DNA of 64,000 bases, taken from assembly GCF_008704205.1 (NCBI RefSeq), contig NZ_VXLC01000018.1, positions 62,001 to 126,000 of the forward strand, in the 5' to 3' direction. Numbering within the stretch: the first letter of the stretch is position 1; every line of letters starts with the position of its first letter. This DNA is from Nocardia colli (lineage in GTDB: Bacteria; Actinomycetota; Actinomycetes; Mycobacteriales; Mycobacteriaceae). Under the pieces are notes generated by a model that searched no databases, was not told the DNA's origin, and saw nothing but the letters and a program-made list of their open reading frames with translations. Positions 17,675 to 25,346 of the stretch are shown one piece after another. A program made the position numbers and the translations under genes.

Positions 17675-18385
17675 GTGGCGCAGTTCGTGCAGGAGTACCC
17701 CGCATTGCGGTGGTCGGTGGTGGCGGCGTTCCTGGTCGCGGGGGCGATCGTGCTCGGGCGGCTGGTGGCGCCCGCTCGACTGGTGGAGGGTGCCGAATCG
17801 GTAGGTTCCGGTTCGGCGGATCGGATTCGGCGGCAAGGAGATTCGGCTCCGGGAGGCTCGGTGCCGATCGCCGGATATCACGAATCCGACGCCGCGCACC
17901 TGATCATGTGTTTGGTGATGCTCGCGATGCTGATCTTTCCGGCGGCGGCGAGCCCGCTGGCCGTGCGCGGCGTGCTCACCGCGATGGTCGTGGTCTTCGC
18001 GGCTCTGTTGACGAGTCGAATCCTGGAGCGGCACAGCGCGGCCGATCGGCCGCCGGCGGAGCGGCTCGTGCCACTGGGCTACCACGCGGTAACCGCCGCC
18101 GCCATGCTGTATGCCATGTCCGGGCACGCGATGTCCGGACATTCCGGCGGTCCCGCCCCGATTCCGGCGCTCGGGCTGGCCGCGCTGTTCGCCGCAGACG
18201 CGTTGGTGGTCGCGCTCGCGGTCGGCCGTCCGTTCGTCGACACGCCGGGCTACCTGGGTGTTCTCCTACGCTCGGGTGGGTGTGTCGCGGCGTTGACCGG
18301 GCCTCGGCAACGCGCGGGGATGGTGCCGCACGTGGTGATGGACCTGGGTACCGCATACATGTTGATCGCGGCAGTTTCGGGTTGA
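17675..18385 (+). CDS. DUF5134 family membrane protein
   Basis: A 236-residue membrane protein with five or six hydrophobic segments. Histidine- and methionine-rich stretches (YHESDAAHLIMCLVMLAM and YAMSGHAMSGHSGG) lie at membrane borders, suggesting metal binding, possibly copper, although this is inference. The start is GTG at 17675, with AGAGGTGG upstream. The family is restricted to actinobacteria and has no assigned function. It sits 70 nt before sigK on the same strand and may be co-transcribed with it or belong to its regulon. Confidence 0.75.
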   Translation: MAQFVQEYPALRWSVVAAFLVAGAIVLGRLVAPARLVEGAESVGSGSADRIRRQGDSAPGGSVPIAGYHESDAAHLIMCLVMLAMLIFPAAASPLAVRGVLTAMVVVFAALLTSRILERHSAADRPPAERLVPLGYHAVTAAAMLYAMSGHAMSGHSGGPAPIPALGLAALFAADALVVALAVGRPFVDTPGYLGVLLRSGGCVAALTGPRQRAGMVPHVVMDLGTAYMLIAAVSG

Positions 18386-18454
18386 CCGGTGCCGCAGACC
18401 AATCCGTGAGGTAGTGCATACCGAACCCCTGTCTATGCAGGCAGGTATTCGGCG

Positions 18455-19132
18455 ATGACGAAGCACGGTTTCGCGATAGCCCATCGGCCCGGCGAGGCGG
18501 TAGGCGAGGCGGACGATGACCTGTTACGCCGGTGCCCGCTGCCCAGCGAACTCGATCGAAAACGCGCCGCGCTGGCCGCCCGCCGGCTCGTCATCCTGCT
18601 CGCGGAAACCGGCGCCGGCGATCGGGCCGCGTTCACCGAGTTCTATCGATGCACCAGCCCGCGGGTCTTCGGGCTCGCCGTGCGAATTCTGCGCAGCCAC
18701 GCCGCCGCGGAGGAAGTCGCCCAGGAGGTGTACCTCCAGGTGTGGTCGACCGCCGACCAGTACGACTCCGCGCTGGCCAGCCCGATCGGCTGGCTGATGA
18801 TGCTCGCGCACCGCCGCGCGGTCGACCGGGTGCGCGCGGAGGCCGCCTCCGCGGGCCGCGACCTGGCCTACGCCCACTCGCACGGCGGCCGCGATCACGA
18901 CGTCGTCGCCGAATCGGTGACGCAGCGGATGGAGGAGCAAGAGGTCCTCGGCTGCCTGGGCGCGCTCACGTCCACCCAGCGTGAGGCGATCGCACTCGCC
19001 TACTACAGCGGGCGGACGTACCGTGAAGTCGCAGACCATCTATCGGTGCCGCTGCCGACCATCAAGACCCGCATTCGCGATGGGCTGAAGAGACTGGAGA
19101 AGTGCTTGTCCGTAGAAGGCGCCGATGGCTGA
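18455..19132 (+). CDS. sigK: ECF RNA polymerase sigma factor SigK
   Basis: A 225-residue ECF sigma factor. Region 2 is FTEFYRCTSPRVFGLAVRIL through EVAQEVYLQVW (in part), and region 4 is ALTSTQREAIALAYYSGRTYREVADHL (in part) with VPLPTIKTRIRDGLKRL. It closely resembles mycobacterial SigK, which drives mpt70/mpt83-type secreted antigens and is held inactive by RskA. The stop overlaps the rskA start by 8 nt, a typical sigma/anti-sigma coupling. The pair identity supports the name. Confidence 0.9.
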   Translation: MTKHGFAIAHRPGEAVGEADDDLLRRCPLPSELDRKRAALAARRLVILLAETGAGDRAAFTEFYRCTSPRVFGLAVRILRSHAAAEEVAQEVYLQVWSTADQYDSALASPIGWLMMLAHRRAVDRVRAEAASAGRDLAYAHSHGGRDHDVVAESVTQRMEEQEVLGCLGALTSTQREAIALAYYSGRTYREVADHLSVPLPTIKTRIRDGLKRLEKCLSVEGADG

Positions 19133-19853
19133 CGAACTCCCGCGACCCGACGCGGAACTGCTCGACCTGGCGTACCCGTGCGCGCTCGACGCGGTGGGGG
19201 ATATCGAACGCCGGCATATCGAGGAACGGCTGGCGAAGGCCGATCCGGCTGTGCGGCAAGCATTCTCGGAGACGGTCGAGCGGATGCACGAGGTGATGGC
19301 GCGGGTCGCGGAACTCGATGCGCACGCGCCGCCGCCGGAGCTGGAGGCGCGGATTCTGGCGGCGCTGCCCGACGACGGGCGCGACCGGCTGCCGTCCGCG
19401 TGGCAGCGGCGGATGCGATGGGTGGTGCCGGTGGCCGCGGCGGCCTGCCTGGTGATCGGCGGCGGGCTGGTCGCCGACCGGATCGGTACGCAGCCCGCCT
19501 CGGTGCCCGGGGCGGAACAGGTGCACCGGCAACCGGATGCGCGGACGCTGTCCAAGCCGGTCGTCGGCGGCGGCAGCGTGGTGGTGGAGTTCTCGGCGCA
19601 GCAGCGACTGGCGACGATGGCGTTCGACGGGGTGGCCGCGCCGCCGTCCGGGCGGGTGTATCAGGCGTGGCTGGTGCCTGCCGGCGCGCAGCCGGTGCCG
19701 CAGTCGGCCGGGGTGTTCACCGAATTACCCTCGGTGGCAAGGCCGTTCGTGATGTCGTTCGAGTCGGGGGAGACGTTGGCGCTCACGGTCGAACCGTCCG
19801 GCGGATCCAAGGCGCCGACCACCGATCCGATCGCCGGGGTGCTCTTGCCCTGA
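19125..19853 (+). CDS. rskA: anti-sigma-K factor RskA
   Basis: A 242-residue membrane anti-sigma factor. The cytoplasmic N-terminal part (LLDLAYPCALDAVGDIERRHIEERL, quoted in part) is the zinc-less anti-sigma domain of the RskA type. A single transmembrane helix (WVVPVAAAACLVIGGGLVA) lies near residues 102-120. The outer domain (SGRVYQAWLVPAGAQP) is the RskA C-terminal domain. It binds SigK and is degraded by regulated intramembrane proteolysis. It overlaps sigK, is the last gene of the unit and converges with the PhzF gene. Confidence 0.92.
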   Translation: MADELPRPDAELLDLAYPCALDAVGDIERRHIEERLAKADPAVRQAFSETVERMHEVMARVAELDAHAPPPELEARILAALPDDGRDRLPSAWQRRMRWVVPVAAAACLVIGGGLVADRIGTQPASVPGAEQVHRQPDARTLSKPVVGGGSVVVEFSAQQRLATMAFDGVAAPPSGRVYQAWLVPAGAQPVPQSAGVFTELPSVARPFVMSFESGETLALTVEPSGGSKAPTTDPIAGVLLP

Positions 19854-19865
19854 GCGTCGGTGCGT

Positions 19866-20540
19866 TCAGATCTCCACTGATTGGTCGGCGACCACGCGGC
19901 CGCCGAGGCGGACCCAGCCGTCGGAGTCCCAGGCGGTGAAGAGCTGGGAGCCCTTGCCCTGCGTGATGACCAGGCCGCGGCGTAGTAGTGCGGTGATGGC
20001 GACGGCGGCCGCGCCGGTCGCCTCGTCCTCGGCGATGCCCAACGTGGGGGCGAACATTCGCGAGCGCAGGGCGCCGCGGTTCTGATCGGTCCAGGCCCAG
20101 AAGTAGTGCGGGCCGCCGGTGAAATCGTCGGGTCGCAGGTTGGCCAGTTCGTCGAGGTCTTCGATCTGGTGGAAGGTGAAGTCGGGCGCCCATTCACCGC
20201 GTGCGGTGATCCAGGTGAGGCCCTCGGTCAGCTCGACCGCCACCGGGCCGGCCGGGACGGTCAGCCGGCGCACCGGGATGCCGCGTTCGGCGAACCACCA
20301 CGCGGTGCCCACCGACGGGTGTCCGGCGAACGGCAGCTCGACGGCGGGGGTGTAGATCCGTACCCGCGCGACCTCGTCGACCGGGTCTTCGACCACGACG
20401 GTCTCGCTGTAGCCGGCCTTCGCCGCGAGTGCTTGGTGCTCGGCCTCGGGCACGTCCGCGGCCCGCGCGATGCCCAGTTCATTGCCGAAACGTCCGGCGG
20501 AATCGGTGAATACTCGCACCACGTCAACCTGTGTGCCCAT
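19866..20540 (-). CDS. PhzF family isomerase/epimerase-like protein
   Basis: A 224-residue PhzF-fold protein. The catalytic glutamate is in GYSETVVV near residue 46; PFAGHPSVGTAW near 70-80 and the second-half counterpart EDEATGAAAVAI near 178-190 are both present, as expected for the two-lobed DapF-like fold. It is short for the family (commonly 260-300 residues). The substrate is unknown. It converges with rskA; an independent promoter lies in the 150-nt gap beside the ahpCD terminator. Confidence 0.85.
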   Translation of the reverse strand: MGTQVDVVRVFTDSAGRFGNELGIARAADVPEAEHQALAAKAGYSETVVVEDPVDEVARVRIYTPAVELPFAGHPSVGTAWWFAERGIPVRRLTVPAGPVAVELTEGLTWITARGEWAPDFTFHQIEDLDELANLRPDDFTGGPHYFWAWTDQNRGALRSRMFAPTLGIAEDEATGAAAVAITALLRRGLVITQGKGSQLFTAWDSDGWVRLGGRVVADQSVEI

Positions 20541-20638
20541 GGTTGCCGAGCCTACTAGTCAGGTCCGATACGGGGCTGTCGCGTAGCCCACACTCCGCGT
20601 TGATCGCGGCGTCGTCGCTGGTCGGCGGGGTACGGCAA

Positions 20639-20677
20639 AGGCCGCCGACGGTCCGTTGACCGGACCGTCGGCGGCCT
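20639..20677 (-). terminator. rho-independent-type hairpin after ahpD
   Basis: 16-bp perfect arms at 20639-20654 and 20662-20677 (core GCCGCCGACGGTCC) with a 7-nt loop. On the minus strand the stem follows the ahpD stop by 15 nt and ends in a short TTT. It is the likely end of the ahpC-ahpD transcript. Confidence 0.75.
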
Positions 20678-20691
20678 CTGCACGGGGTTGC

Positions 20692-21231
20692 TCAGACCGC
20701 CGCGGCGGCCAGCGTCTCGGTGGACTGCACAGCCTGGCCGACACCGGCGACGATCGCGGCCGCGCGCAGCGACTCGAAGATCACCTCACGGGACACGCCC
20801 GCTTCGCGCAGCGTGTGCTCGTGCGCCTCCAGGCAGTGCCCGCAGCCGTTGATCGAGGACACCGCGAACGACCACAGCTCGAAATCGGCCTTGTCGACCC
20901 CCGGGGTACCGATGATCTGCATGCGCAGACCGGCCCGCAGGTCGTCGTAGCGTCCGCCGAGGAATGCCTTGCCCCGGTAGAACACATTGTTCATGCCCAT
21001 GATCGAGGCGGCGCCGAGCGCGGCGTTGTACGCCTGCTCGGACAGCACATCCGCGGCCTCCTCGGCGATCTCGCGCAGCGTGGTCGCCGACCGGGTCGCG
21101 GCCGCCGACGCCAGCAGGGTGCCCCACAGCTGCTGTTCGTTCAGCACCGTGGTGCGCGCGAGCGATGACAGATTGAGCTTGAGGTCCTTGGCGTACTCGG
21201 GGAGGGAGTTCTTCAGGTTCTCAATGCTCAT
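20692..21231 (-). CDS. ahpD: AhpD, alkylhydroperoxidase
   Basis: A 179-residue protein. The CxxC-x3-H active site is C130-G-H-C133 with H137, and E118 lies in FELW: the same catalytic positions as in Mycobacterium tuberculosis AhpD. It uses lipoamide-linked electrons to regenerate AhpC and has weak hydroperoxidase activity itself. It follows ahpC by 84 nt on the same strand, and a strong hairpin follows it. Expression is presumably OxyR-controlled with ahpC. Confidence 0.96.
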   Translation of the reverse strand: MSIENLKNSLPEYAKDLKLNLSSLARTTVLNEQQLWGTLLASAAATRSATTLREIAEEAADVLSEQAYNAALGAASIMGMNNVFYRGKAFLGGRYDDLRAGLRMQIIGTPGVDKADFELWSFAVSSINGCGHCLEAHEHTLREAGVSREVIFESLRAAAIVAGVGQAVQSTETLAAAAV

Positions 21232-21315
21232 GTATCTCTATCCTCGGGTCATCCCCGCCGACGCGGGGAACAGTCAATTCAGGGTCGATCATCTAGTGGC
21301 GCAGCGCTTCTGCGG

Positions 21316-21903
21316 TCAGACGCTCGCGGCGAGCAGTTCGCCCGCGTTGATGGTCGGGTCGCCCTTCTTCCAGTTGCAGGCGCACAGCTCGTCGGACTGC
21401 AGCGCGTCGAGCACCCGCAGCACCTCGTCGACGTTGCGGCCGACCGAACCCGCGGTGACCGAGACGAACTGCACCTCGTTGTTCGGGTCGACGATGAAGG
21501 TCGCGCGGTCGGCGACGCCGTCGGCGTTGAGAACGCCGGTGGCAGCGGCCAATTCGCGCTTGAGGTCGGACAGGATCGGGAAGGGCAGGGTCTTCAGGTC
21601 CTCGTGCTGGGCGCGCCACTGGAAGTGCACGAACTCGTTGTCGACCGAGGCGCCGAGCACCTGCGCGTCACGATCCGCGAATTCCTCGTTGAGCTTGCCG
21701 AACGCGGCGATCTCGGTCGGGCACACGAAGGTGAAGTCCTTCGGCCAGAAGAAGACGATCCGCCACTTGCCCGCGTGATCGTCGCTGGTGATCGTGGTGA
21801 AGTAGTCGTCAGGCTGCTGAGCGTCGACCTTCGACAGATCACCACCGATGACAGCGGTGAGGTTGTATGCCGGGAATTGGTCGCCGATGGTCAGCAAGGC
21901 CAT
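21316..21903 (-). CDS. ahpC: AhpC, alkyl hydroperoxide reductase (2-Cys peroxiredoxin)
   Basis: A 195-residue peroxiredoxin, identical in length to the mycobacterial enzyme. The peroxidatic cysteine is C61 in TFVCPTE; the C-terminal ELCACNWKKG supplies the resolving cysteines (about 174 and 176). It reduces H2O2, organic peroxides and peroxynitrite. ATG at 21903 is chosen because MALLTIGDQFP is the family start and AGGAGAT lies just upstream on the minus strand; the frame runs 21 codons longer without family sequence. It is divergent from oxyR with 125 nt between them. Confidence 0.97.
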   Translation of the reverse strand: MALLTIGDQFPAYNLTAVIGGDLSKVDAQQPDDYFTTITSDDHAGKWRIVFFWPKDFTFVCPTEIAAFGKLNEEFADRDAQVLGASVDNEFVHFQWRAQHEDLKTLPFPILSDLKRELAAATGVLNADGVADRATFIVDPNNEVQFVSVTAGSVGRNVDEVLRVLDALQSDELCACNWKKGDPTINAGELLAASV

Positions 21904-22004
21904 GCCTAATCTCCTCAGTTCTGTGATGGGTTTGCTAGCACTGTGCAGAAAAGCAGAAAAGCTCACTTGCGATCTTGCCGAAGGGCTGCTGAAAGGTAAA
22001 GGTG

Positions 22005-22024
22005 ATCAGTCGCACTACACTGAT
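22005..22024. promoter_or_regulatory. inverted repeat at the oxyR start, candidate OxyR operator
   Basis: ATCAGT (22005-22010) and ACTGAT (22019-22024) are perfect arms with 8 nt between, a spacing usual for LysR-type sites (T-N11-A like). It ends 4 nt before the oxyR GTG, so binding there would repress oxyR and could act on the divergent ahpC promoter. Confidence 0.45.
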
Positions 22025-22028
22025 AGCC

Positions 22029-22937
22029 GTGACCGATCAGACTTATCAGCCGACCCTGTCACAGCTGCGTGCGTTCGTGGCGGTCGCGGAATACCGCCAC
22101 TTCGGCACTGCCGCAGCGCGGCTCAGTGTGAGCCAACCCACGCTATCGCAGGCGCTCGCGGCACTTGAACACGGGCTCGGACTGCAACTGATCGAGCGAA
22201 GCACGCGGCGGGTGCTCGTCACCGCGGCGGGGATGCGGTTGCTGCCCAAGGCCATGGCGACGCTCGAGGCGGCGGACCGTTTCGTCGCGTCGGCGAACGG
22301 TGACGGCCTCGGCGGCACGTTGCGGATGGGCATCATTCCGACGGTTGCTCCGTATGTGCTGCCGGGTCTTCTTCCCGAGTTGCGGAAGAAGTTACCCGCG
22401 CTACACCCGCAGGTCATCGAGGACCAGACCGCGCGACTGCTGGACGGGCTGCGCACCGGTGTGCTCGATGTGGCGCTGCTCGCGTTGCCGACCGAGGTAC
22501 CCGGCTTGGTCGAGATCCCGCTGTACACCGAGGAATTCGTGCTGGTGACCCCGCGCGGGCACGAGCTGGCCGGTCGCACCGATCTGGCTCCGTCCGTGCT
22601 CGACTCGCTGCCGCTGTTGCTGCTCGACGAGGGGCACTGCCTACGCGACCAAGCCTTGGATCTATGCCGCTCTGCCGAGGTTCATCCCGCCGCGGTCGGT
22701 GATACCCGCGCTGCCTCGCTGGCGACCATAGTGCAGTGCGTCGCAGGCGGTCTCGGCGTGACGCTCATTCCGGAAATGGCCGTCGCGTCCGAAACTGCCC
22801 GGGGCACACTGGATACCGCGCACTTTGCTACTCCTGCGCCGGGTCGTACCATCGGCCTCGCGTACCGCACCTCGACCGCCCGCGCGGAGGATTACGAATA
22901 CCTCGCCGCGATCATTCGCACCAAGCGTCCGGTGTAG
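22029..22937 (+). CDS. oxyR: OxyR, LysR-type peroxide-sensing regulator
   Basis: A 302-residue LysR protein. The HTH is TLSQLRAFVAVAEYRHFGTAA with SVSQPTLSQALAALE (quoted in parts). The effector domain contains DEGHCLRDQALDLCR near residue 205, where the redox cysteine pair of OxyR is expected. GTG at 22029 gives the family start (TYQPTLSQLRAF); a GTG at 22002 is possible but would place the inverted repeat inside the gene. It is divergent from ahpC, the classic arrangement in mycobacteria and nocardiae, and presumably activates ahpCD upon peroxide stress. Confidence 0.93.
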   Translation: MTDQTYQPTLSQLRAFVAVAEYRHFGTAAARLSVSQPTLSQALAALEHGLGLQLIERSTRRVLVTAAGMRLLPKAMATLEAADRFVASANGDGLGGTLRMGIIPTVAPYVLPGLLPELRKKLPALHPQVIEDQTARLLDGLRTGVLDVALLALPTEVPGLVEIPLYTEEFVLVTPRGHELAGRTDLAPSVLDSLPLLLLDEGHCLRDQALDLCRSAEVHPAAVGDTRAASLATIVQCVAGGLGVTLIPEMAVASETARGTLDTAHFATPAPGRTIGLAYRTSTARAEDYEYLAAIIRTKRPV

Positions 22938-23018
22938 GAGACGTTGGGCGTCAGGCGGTTTCGGCGTCGATCTTGCGATGATGGTCCGGCGCAGGTGTGT
23001 TGATCGGAGGAGCTGCGA

Positions 23019-23456
23019 ATGGAGCCGTCGACGAGGCGATGGGAACAGTGTGCGGCGCAAGGGTATTCGTTGTTCGTCTACGGCACGCTGCAATTCCCGG
23101 AGGTGCTGGAAGTATTGATCGGCCGCGTGCCGCAACGTCGAGCCGCCACGGCATCGGGCTGGCGAGTCGCGGCGCTACCCGGTCTCCGGTACCCGGGCCT
23201 GGTCCCGGAGTCGAGCGCTCTGGCGCGCGGCCTGACTCTCGACGGCCTCACCGCCGAGGAGTGGGAAATCCTCGACGCCTTCGAAGACGATCAATACGAT
23301 CTCCGCCCAATCCCATTGGCTTCCTCCGCGGATCCGGCCTGGACATACATCTGGACTGCCCCTGTCGCGCAAGATGATTGGCACCCTGACCACTTCGCCA
23401 TCGACCACCTCCCGCACTTCGTCACCCAGTGCGCCGAATGGCGGCGTGGGCTGTAG
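23019..23456 (+). CDS. gamma-glutamylcyclotransferase-like (GGACT/AIG2 fold) protein
   Basis: A 145-residue protein. The family signature YGTL appears in LFVYGTLQFPEVL near residue 20; further on ALARGLTLDGLTAEEWEILDAFE (in part) shows the conserved acidic residue, and DQYDLRPI resembles the EY.R strand. GGAGGAG precedes the ATG. It could cyclise gamma-glutamyl groups, but many bacterial members have no shown substrate. It lies alone after oxyR; a short hairpin follows (23475-23495). Confidence 0.75.
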   Translation: MEPSTRRWEQCAAQGYSLFVYGTLQFPEVLEVLIGRVPQRRAATASGWRVAALPGLRYPGLVPESSALARGLTLDGLTAEEWEILDAFEDDQYDLRPIPLASSADPAWTYIWTAPVAQDDWHPDHFAIDHLPHFVTQCAEWRRGL

Positions 23457-23474
23457 CCGGTGGCCGACCTCGAA

Positions 23475-23495
23475 TCCCCGCGCCCTTTGCGGGGA
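23475..23495 (+). terminator. GC hairpin after the cyclotransferase-like gene
   Basis: TCCCCGC and GCGGGGA form a 7-bp perfect stem around a 7-nt loop, 18 nt past the stop. No T-run follows, so the call is moderate. Confidence 0.4.
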
Positions 23496-23665
23496 GTAGT
23501 ACGGCCCAGTGATTTGGTGAGAGGGAACTGGTGCTGTTGGCTTCTCGCGTTTTGCCGACATCAGCTCCTCGTGATCATCTGTCCAGTAGTTGGCGGGCGG
23601 CGCGGGCTCTAGCGAGACGTACGGCCCTCGCTCCGCGGCTGGTGACGGGCTGGATTGGCGTTTGT

Positions 23666-23681
23666 AGACGACCGGTCGTAT
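23666..23681. promoter_or_regulatory. TetR operator 1 (autoregulatory)
   Basis: agACGACCGGTCGTat contains a perfect 12-bp palindrome. The identical 16-mer occurs at 24322-24337 before the SDR-tautomerase operon. It lies 10-25 nt before the tetR ATG, over the expected ribosome site/promoter. Confidence 0.75.
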
Positions 23682-23690
23682 ATTGAGCGT

Positions 23691-24281
23691 ATGGCGCGAC
23701 CGCGACGGAGTGGGGACACTCGGCAGCTTCTGGTGGAGGAGGGGGCTGCCGGCTTCTTGGCGAGTGGGTATCACGGGACCGGGATCAAGCAGGTCCTGGA
23801 CAAGGTCGGCGTGCCCAAGGGGTCGTTCTACAACTACTTCGACAGCAAGGAGAGCTTCGGGCGGGCGGTGATCGAGCATCATTCGCTGTGCGTGCAGCGG
23901 AATTTGACCGAGGCGTTCGGGGCGGCGCCGGATCCGGTGAGCGGGTTGCGGGCGTTCTTCGGGCGGCTGATGGACGAGTTCGTCGCGGCGGAGTTCACCG
24001 GCGGATGCTTGATCGCGAATCTGGGCGGCGAGCTGGAAGGTAGTGAGCTGCTGCGGGAGTCGTTGTCGAGCGCGTGGGGTGCGTGGCGGGACCGGGTGGC
24101 CGAGCAGCTGCGAGAAGCGCAGGGGCTCGGGATGATTCGTAGCGACATCGATGCGACCGACCTGGCGGATCTGCTGCTCGAATCGTGGGAGGGGGCGGTG
24201 ATCCGGATGAAGATCGACCGGACGCTGGCGCCGCTGAACAAGTGTCTGGATCGTTTACTGGGGGACTACTTCCTGCCCTGA
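23691..24281 (+). CDS. TetR-family repressor of the SDR-tautomerase operon
   Basis: A 196-residue TetR. The HTH is GYHGTGIKQVLDKVGVPKGSFYNYF (in part), and the C-terminal ligand domain has GGCLIANLGGELEGSE, like the AcuR/NemR-type group in which a cysteine near this position can react with electrophiles. ATG at 23691 follows operator 1 directly. Two identical operators, one before its own gene and one before 24356, make autoregulation and control of the next two genes a strong inference. The ligand may be an electrophile or aldehyde; this is speculation. Confidence 0.88.
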   Translation: MARPRRSGDTRQLLVEEGAAGFLASGYHGTGIKQVLDKVGVPKGSFYNYFDSKESFGRAVIEHHSLCVQRNLTEAFGAAPDPVSGLRAFFGRLMDEFVAAEFTGGCLIANLGGELEGSELLRESLSSAWGAWRDRVAEQLREAQGLGMIRSDIDATDLADLLLESWEGAVIRMKIDRTLAPLNKCLDRLLGDYFLP

Positions 24282-24321
24282 GCTGGTCTTTTTAATTCAG
24301 TCATTTTTCATGACCATTCCA

Positions 24322-24337
24322 AGACGACCGGTCGTAT
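24322..24337. promoter_or_regulatory. TetR operator 2 (SDR-tautomerase promoter)
   Basis: The same 16-mer as at 23666-23681, with the ACGACCGGTCGT palindrome at 24324-24335, 19 nt before the SDR start. AGAAGGAGA follows as the ribosome site of the SDR gene. Confidence 0.75.
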
Positions 24338-24355
24338 CAACAGAAGGAGAAGCAT

Positions 24356-25090
24356 ATGACGAAGACGGTGATCGTGACCGGATCCTCCAGCGGGATCGGG
24401 CAGGATATCGCCCGCGCTTTCGTGGAACGCGGGGACAACGTGGTGCTCAACGGACGCGACGCGAGCAAGCTGGCCGACGTGGCCGCGGCGCTCGGTACGC
24501 CTGCGCGGGTCGCTACGTTCGCGGGCGATATCGGCGCTCCCGCAACGGGTTCTGCGCTGGTGAACGCGGCGGTCGAGCGGTTCGGCGGTGTGGACGTGCT
24601 GGTGAACAACGCGGGAATCTTCGGCGCCAAGCCGTTCGTGGACGTCACCGAGGCGGACCTCGACAGCTACTTGAACGGCAACCTCAAGGGCACGTACTTC
24701 ACCACGCAGGCGGTGGTGCGCCAGCTGAAGCAGCAGGGCGCCGGCGGCAGCATCGTGAACATCGGCACGGTGCTCATCAACCACGCGCTGGCCGGGCTGC
24801 CCGCCTCCGCGGCACTGGTCAGCAAGGGCGGCGTGCACGCGCTGACCACCAGTCTCGCCGCGGAACTCGCGGCCGACGGCATCCGGGTCAACGCCGTCGC
24901 TCCCGGCATCATCCGCACCCCGCTGTTCGGCGACGGCGACGAAACCGCTTCCGGCCGACTGGCTTTGCTGAACCGCATCGGCGAGGTGTCCGAAACCACC
25001 GCAGCCGTCCTGTATCTCGCGGACGCCGAGTTCACCACCGGCCACATCTTCCCCGTCGACGGCGGCTTCATCTCGGGGCGGGCCGCCTGA
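24356..25090 (+). CDS. SDR-family protein lacking the catalytic tyrosine
   Basis: A 244-residue SDR. The cofactor motif TGSSSGIG (residues 8-15) and NNAG (84-87) are intact, as is PGIIRTP. The active site is not: the Tyr-x3-Lys signature reads A153-L-V-S-K157, so lysine is kept but tyrosine is alanine, and the upstream serine region reads NIGTVL. A normal hydride/proton relay is therefore unlikely, and the protein may use another acid, act on an unusual substrate, or bind NAD(P) without redox turnover. The stop overlaps the start of a tautomerase gene by 1 nt, and a TetR operator precedes it. Confidence 0.85.
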   Translation: MTKTVIVTGSSSGIGQDIARAFVERGDNVVLNGRDASKLADVAAALGTPARVATFAGDIGAPATGSALVNAAVERFGGVDVLVNNAGIFGAKPFVDVTEADLDSYLNGNLKGTYFTTQAVVRQLKQQGAGGSIVNIGTVLINHALAGLPASAALVSKGGVHALTTSLAAELAADGIRVNAVAPGIIRTPLFGDGDETASGRLALLNRIGEVSETTAAVLYLADAEFTTGHIFPVDGGFISGRAA

Positions 25091-25290
25091 TGCCGTACGT
25101 CAACATCAAGGTCACCGACGAAGGCGTCACCCGGGAACAGAAGGCGCGCTTGATCAAAGGCGTCACCGACCTGCTCCAGGAAGTCCTCGACAAGGACCCG
25201 GCCACCACCTACGTGGTCATCGACGAGGTCGATCTCACCAACTGGGGCGTAGGTGGCCTCAACGTCGAGGACTACCGCAGGCAATCCTGA
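25090..25290 (+). CDS. 4-oxalocrotonate tautomerase-like protein
   Basis: A 66-residue protein. The mature N-terminus would be Pro-Tyr-Val-Asn-Ile, with the catalytic Pro1 of the tautomerase superfamily, and GVTREQKARLIKGVTDLL (in part) is the family helix. The size is right for a hexameric 4-OT subunit. The start overlaps the SDR stop by one base (TGATG), so they are translationally coupled and probably act on the same enol/keto compound. A perfect 18-bp hairpin ends the unit. Confidence 0.85.
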   Translation: MPYVNIKVTDEGVTREQKARLIKGVTDLLQEVLDKDPATTYVVIDEVDLTNWGVGGLNVEDYRRQS

Positions 25291-25299
25291 CCTGCGAAA

Positions 25300-25339
25300 C
25301 ACGCCGGCCCCCAAGCGAAAACGCTTGGGGGCCGGCGTG
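25300..25339. terminator. bidirectional hairpin between the tautomerase and spermidine genes
   Basis: 18-bp perfect arms (25300-25317 and 25322-25339; core GCCGGCCCCCAAGCG) with an AAAA loop. It lies 9 nt after the tautomerase stop and just before the stop of the minus-strand spermidine gene, so it can serve both. Confidence 0.85.
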
Positions 25340-25346
25340 GTTGGTA

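Noticed and set aside
18386..18454. SigK-dependent autoregulatory promoter before sigK
   Set aside because: Some resemblance to CC-x-ATCC and CCGAA-type elements, but spacing and sequence were not convincing enough to call.
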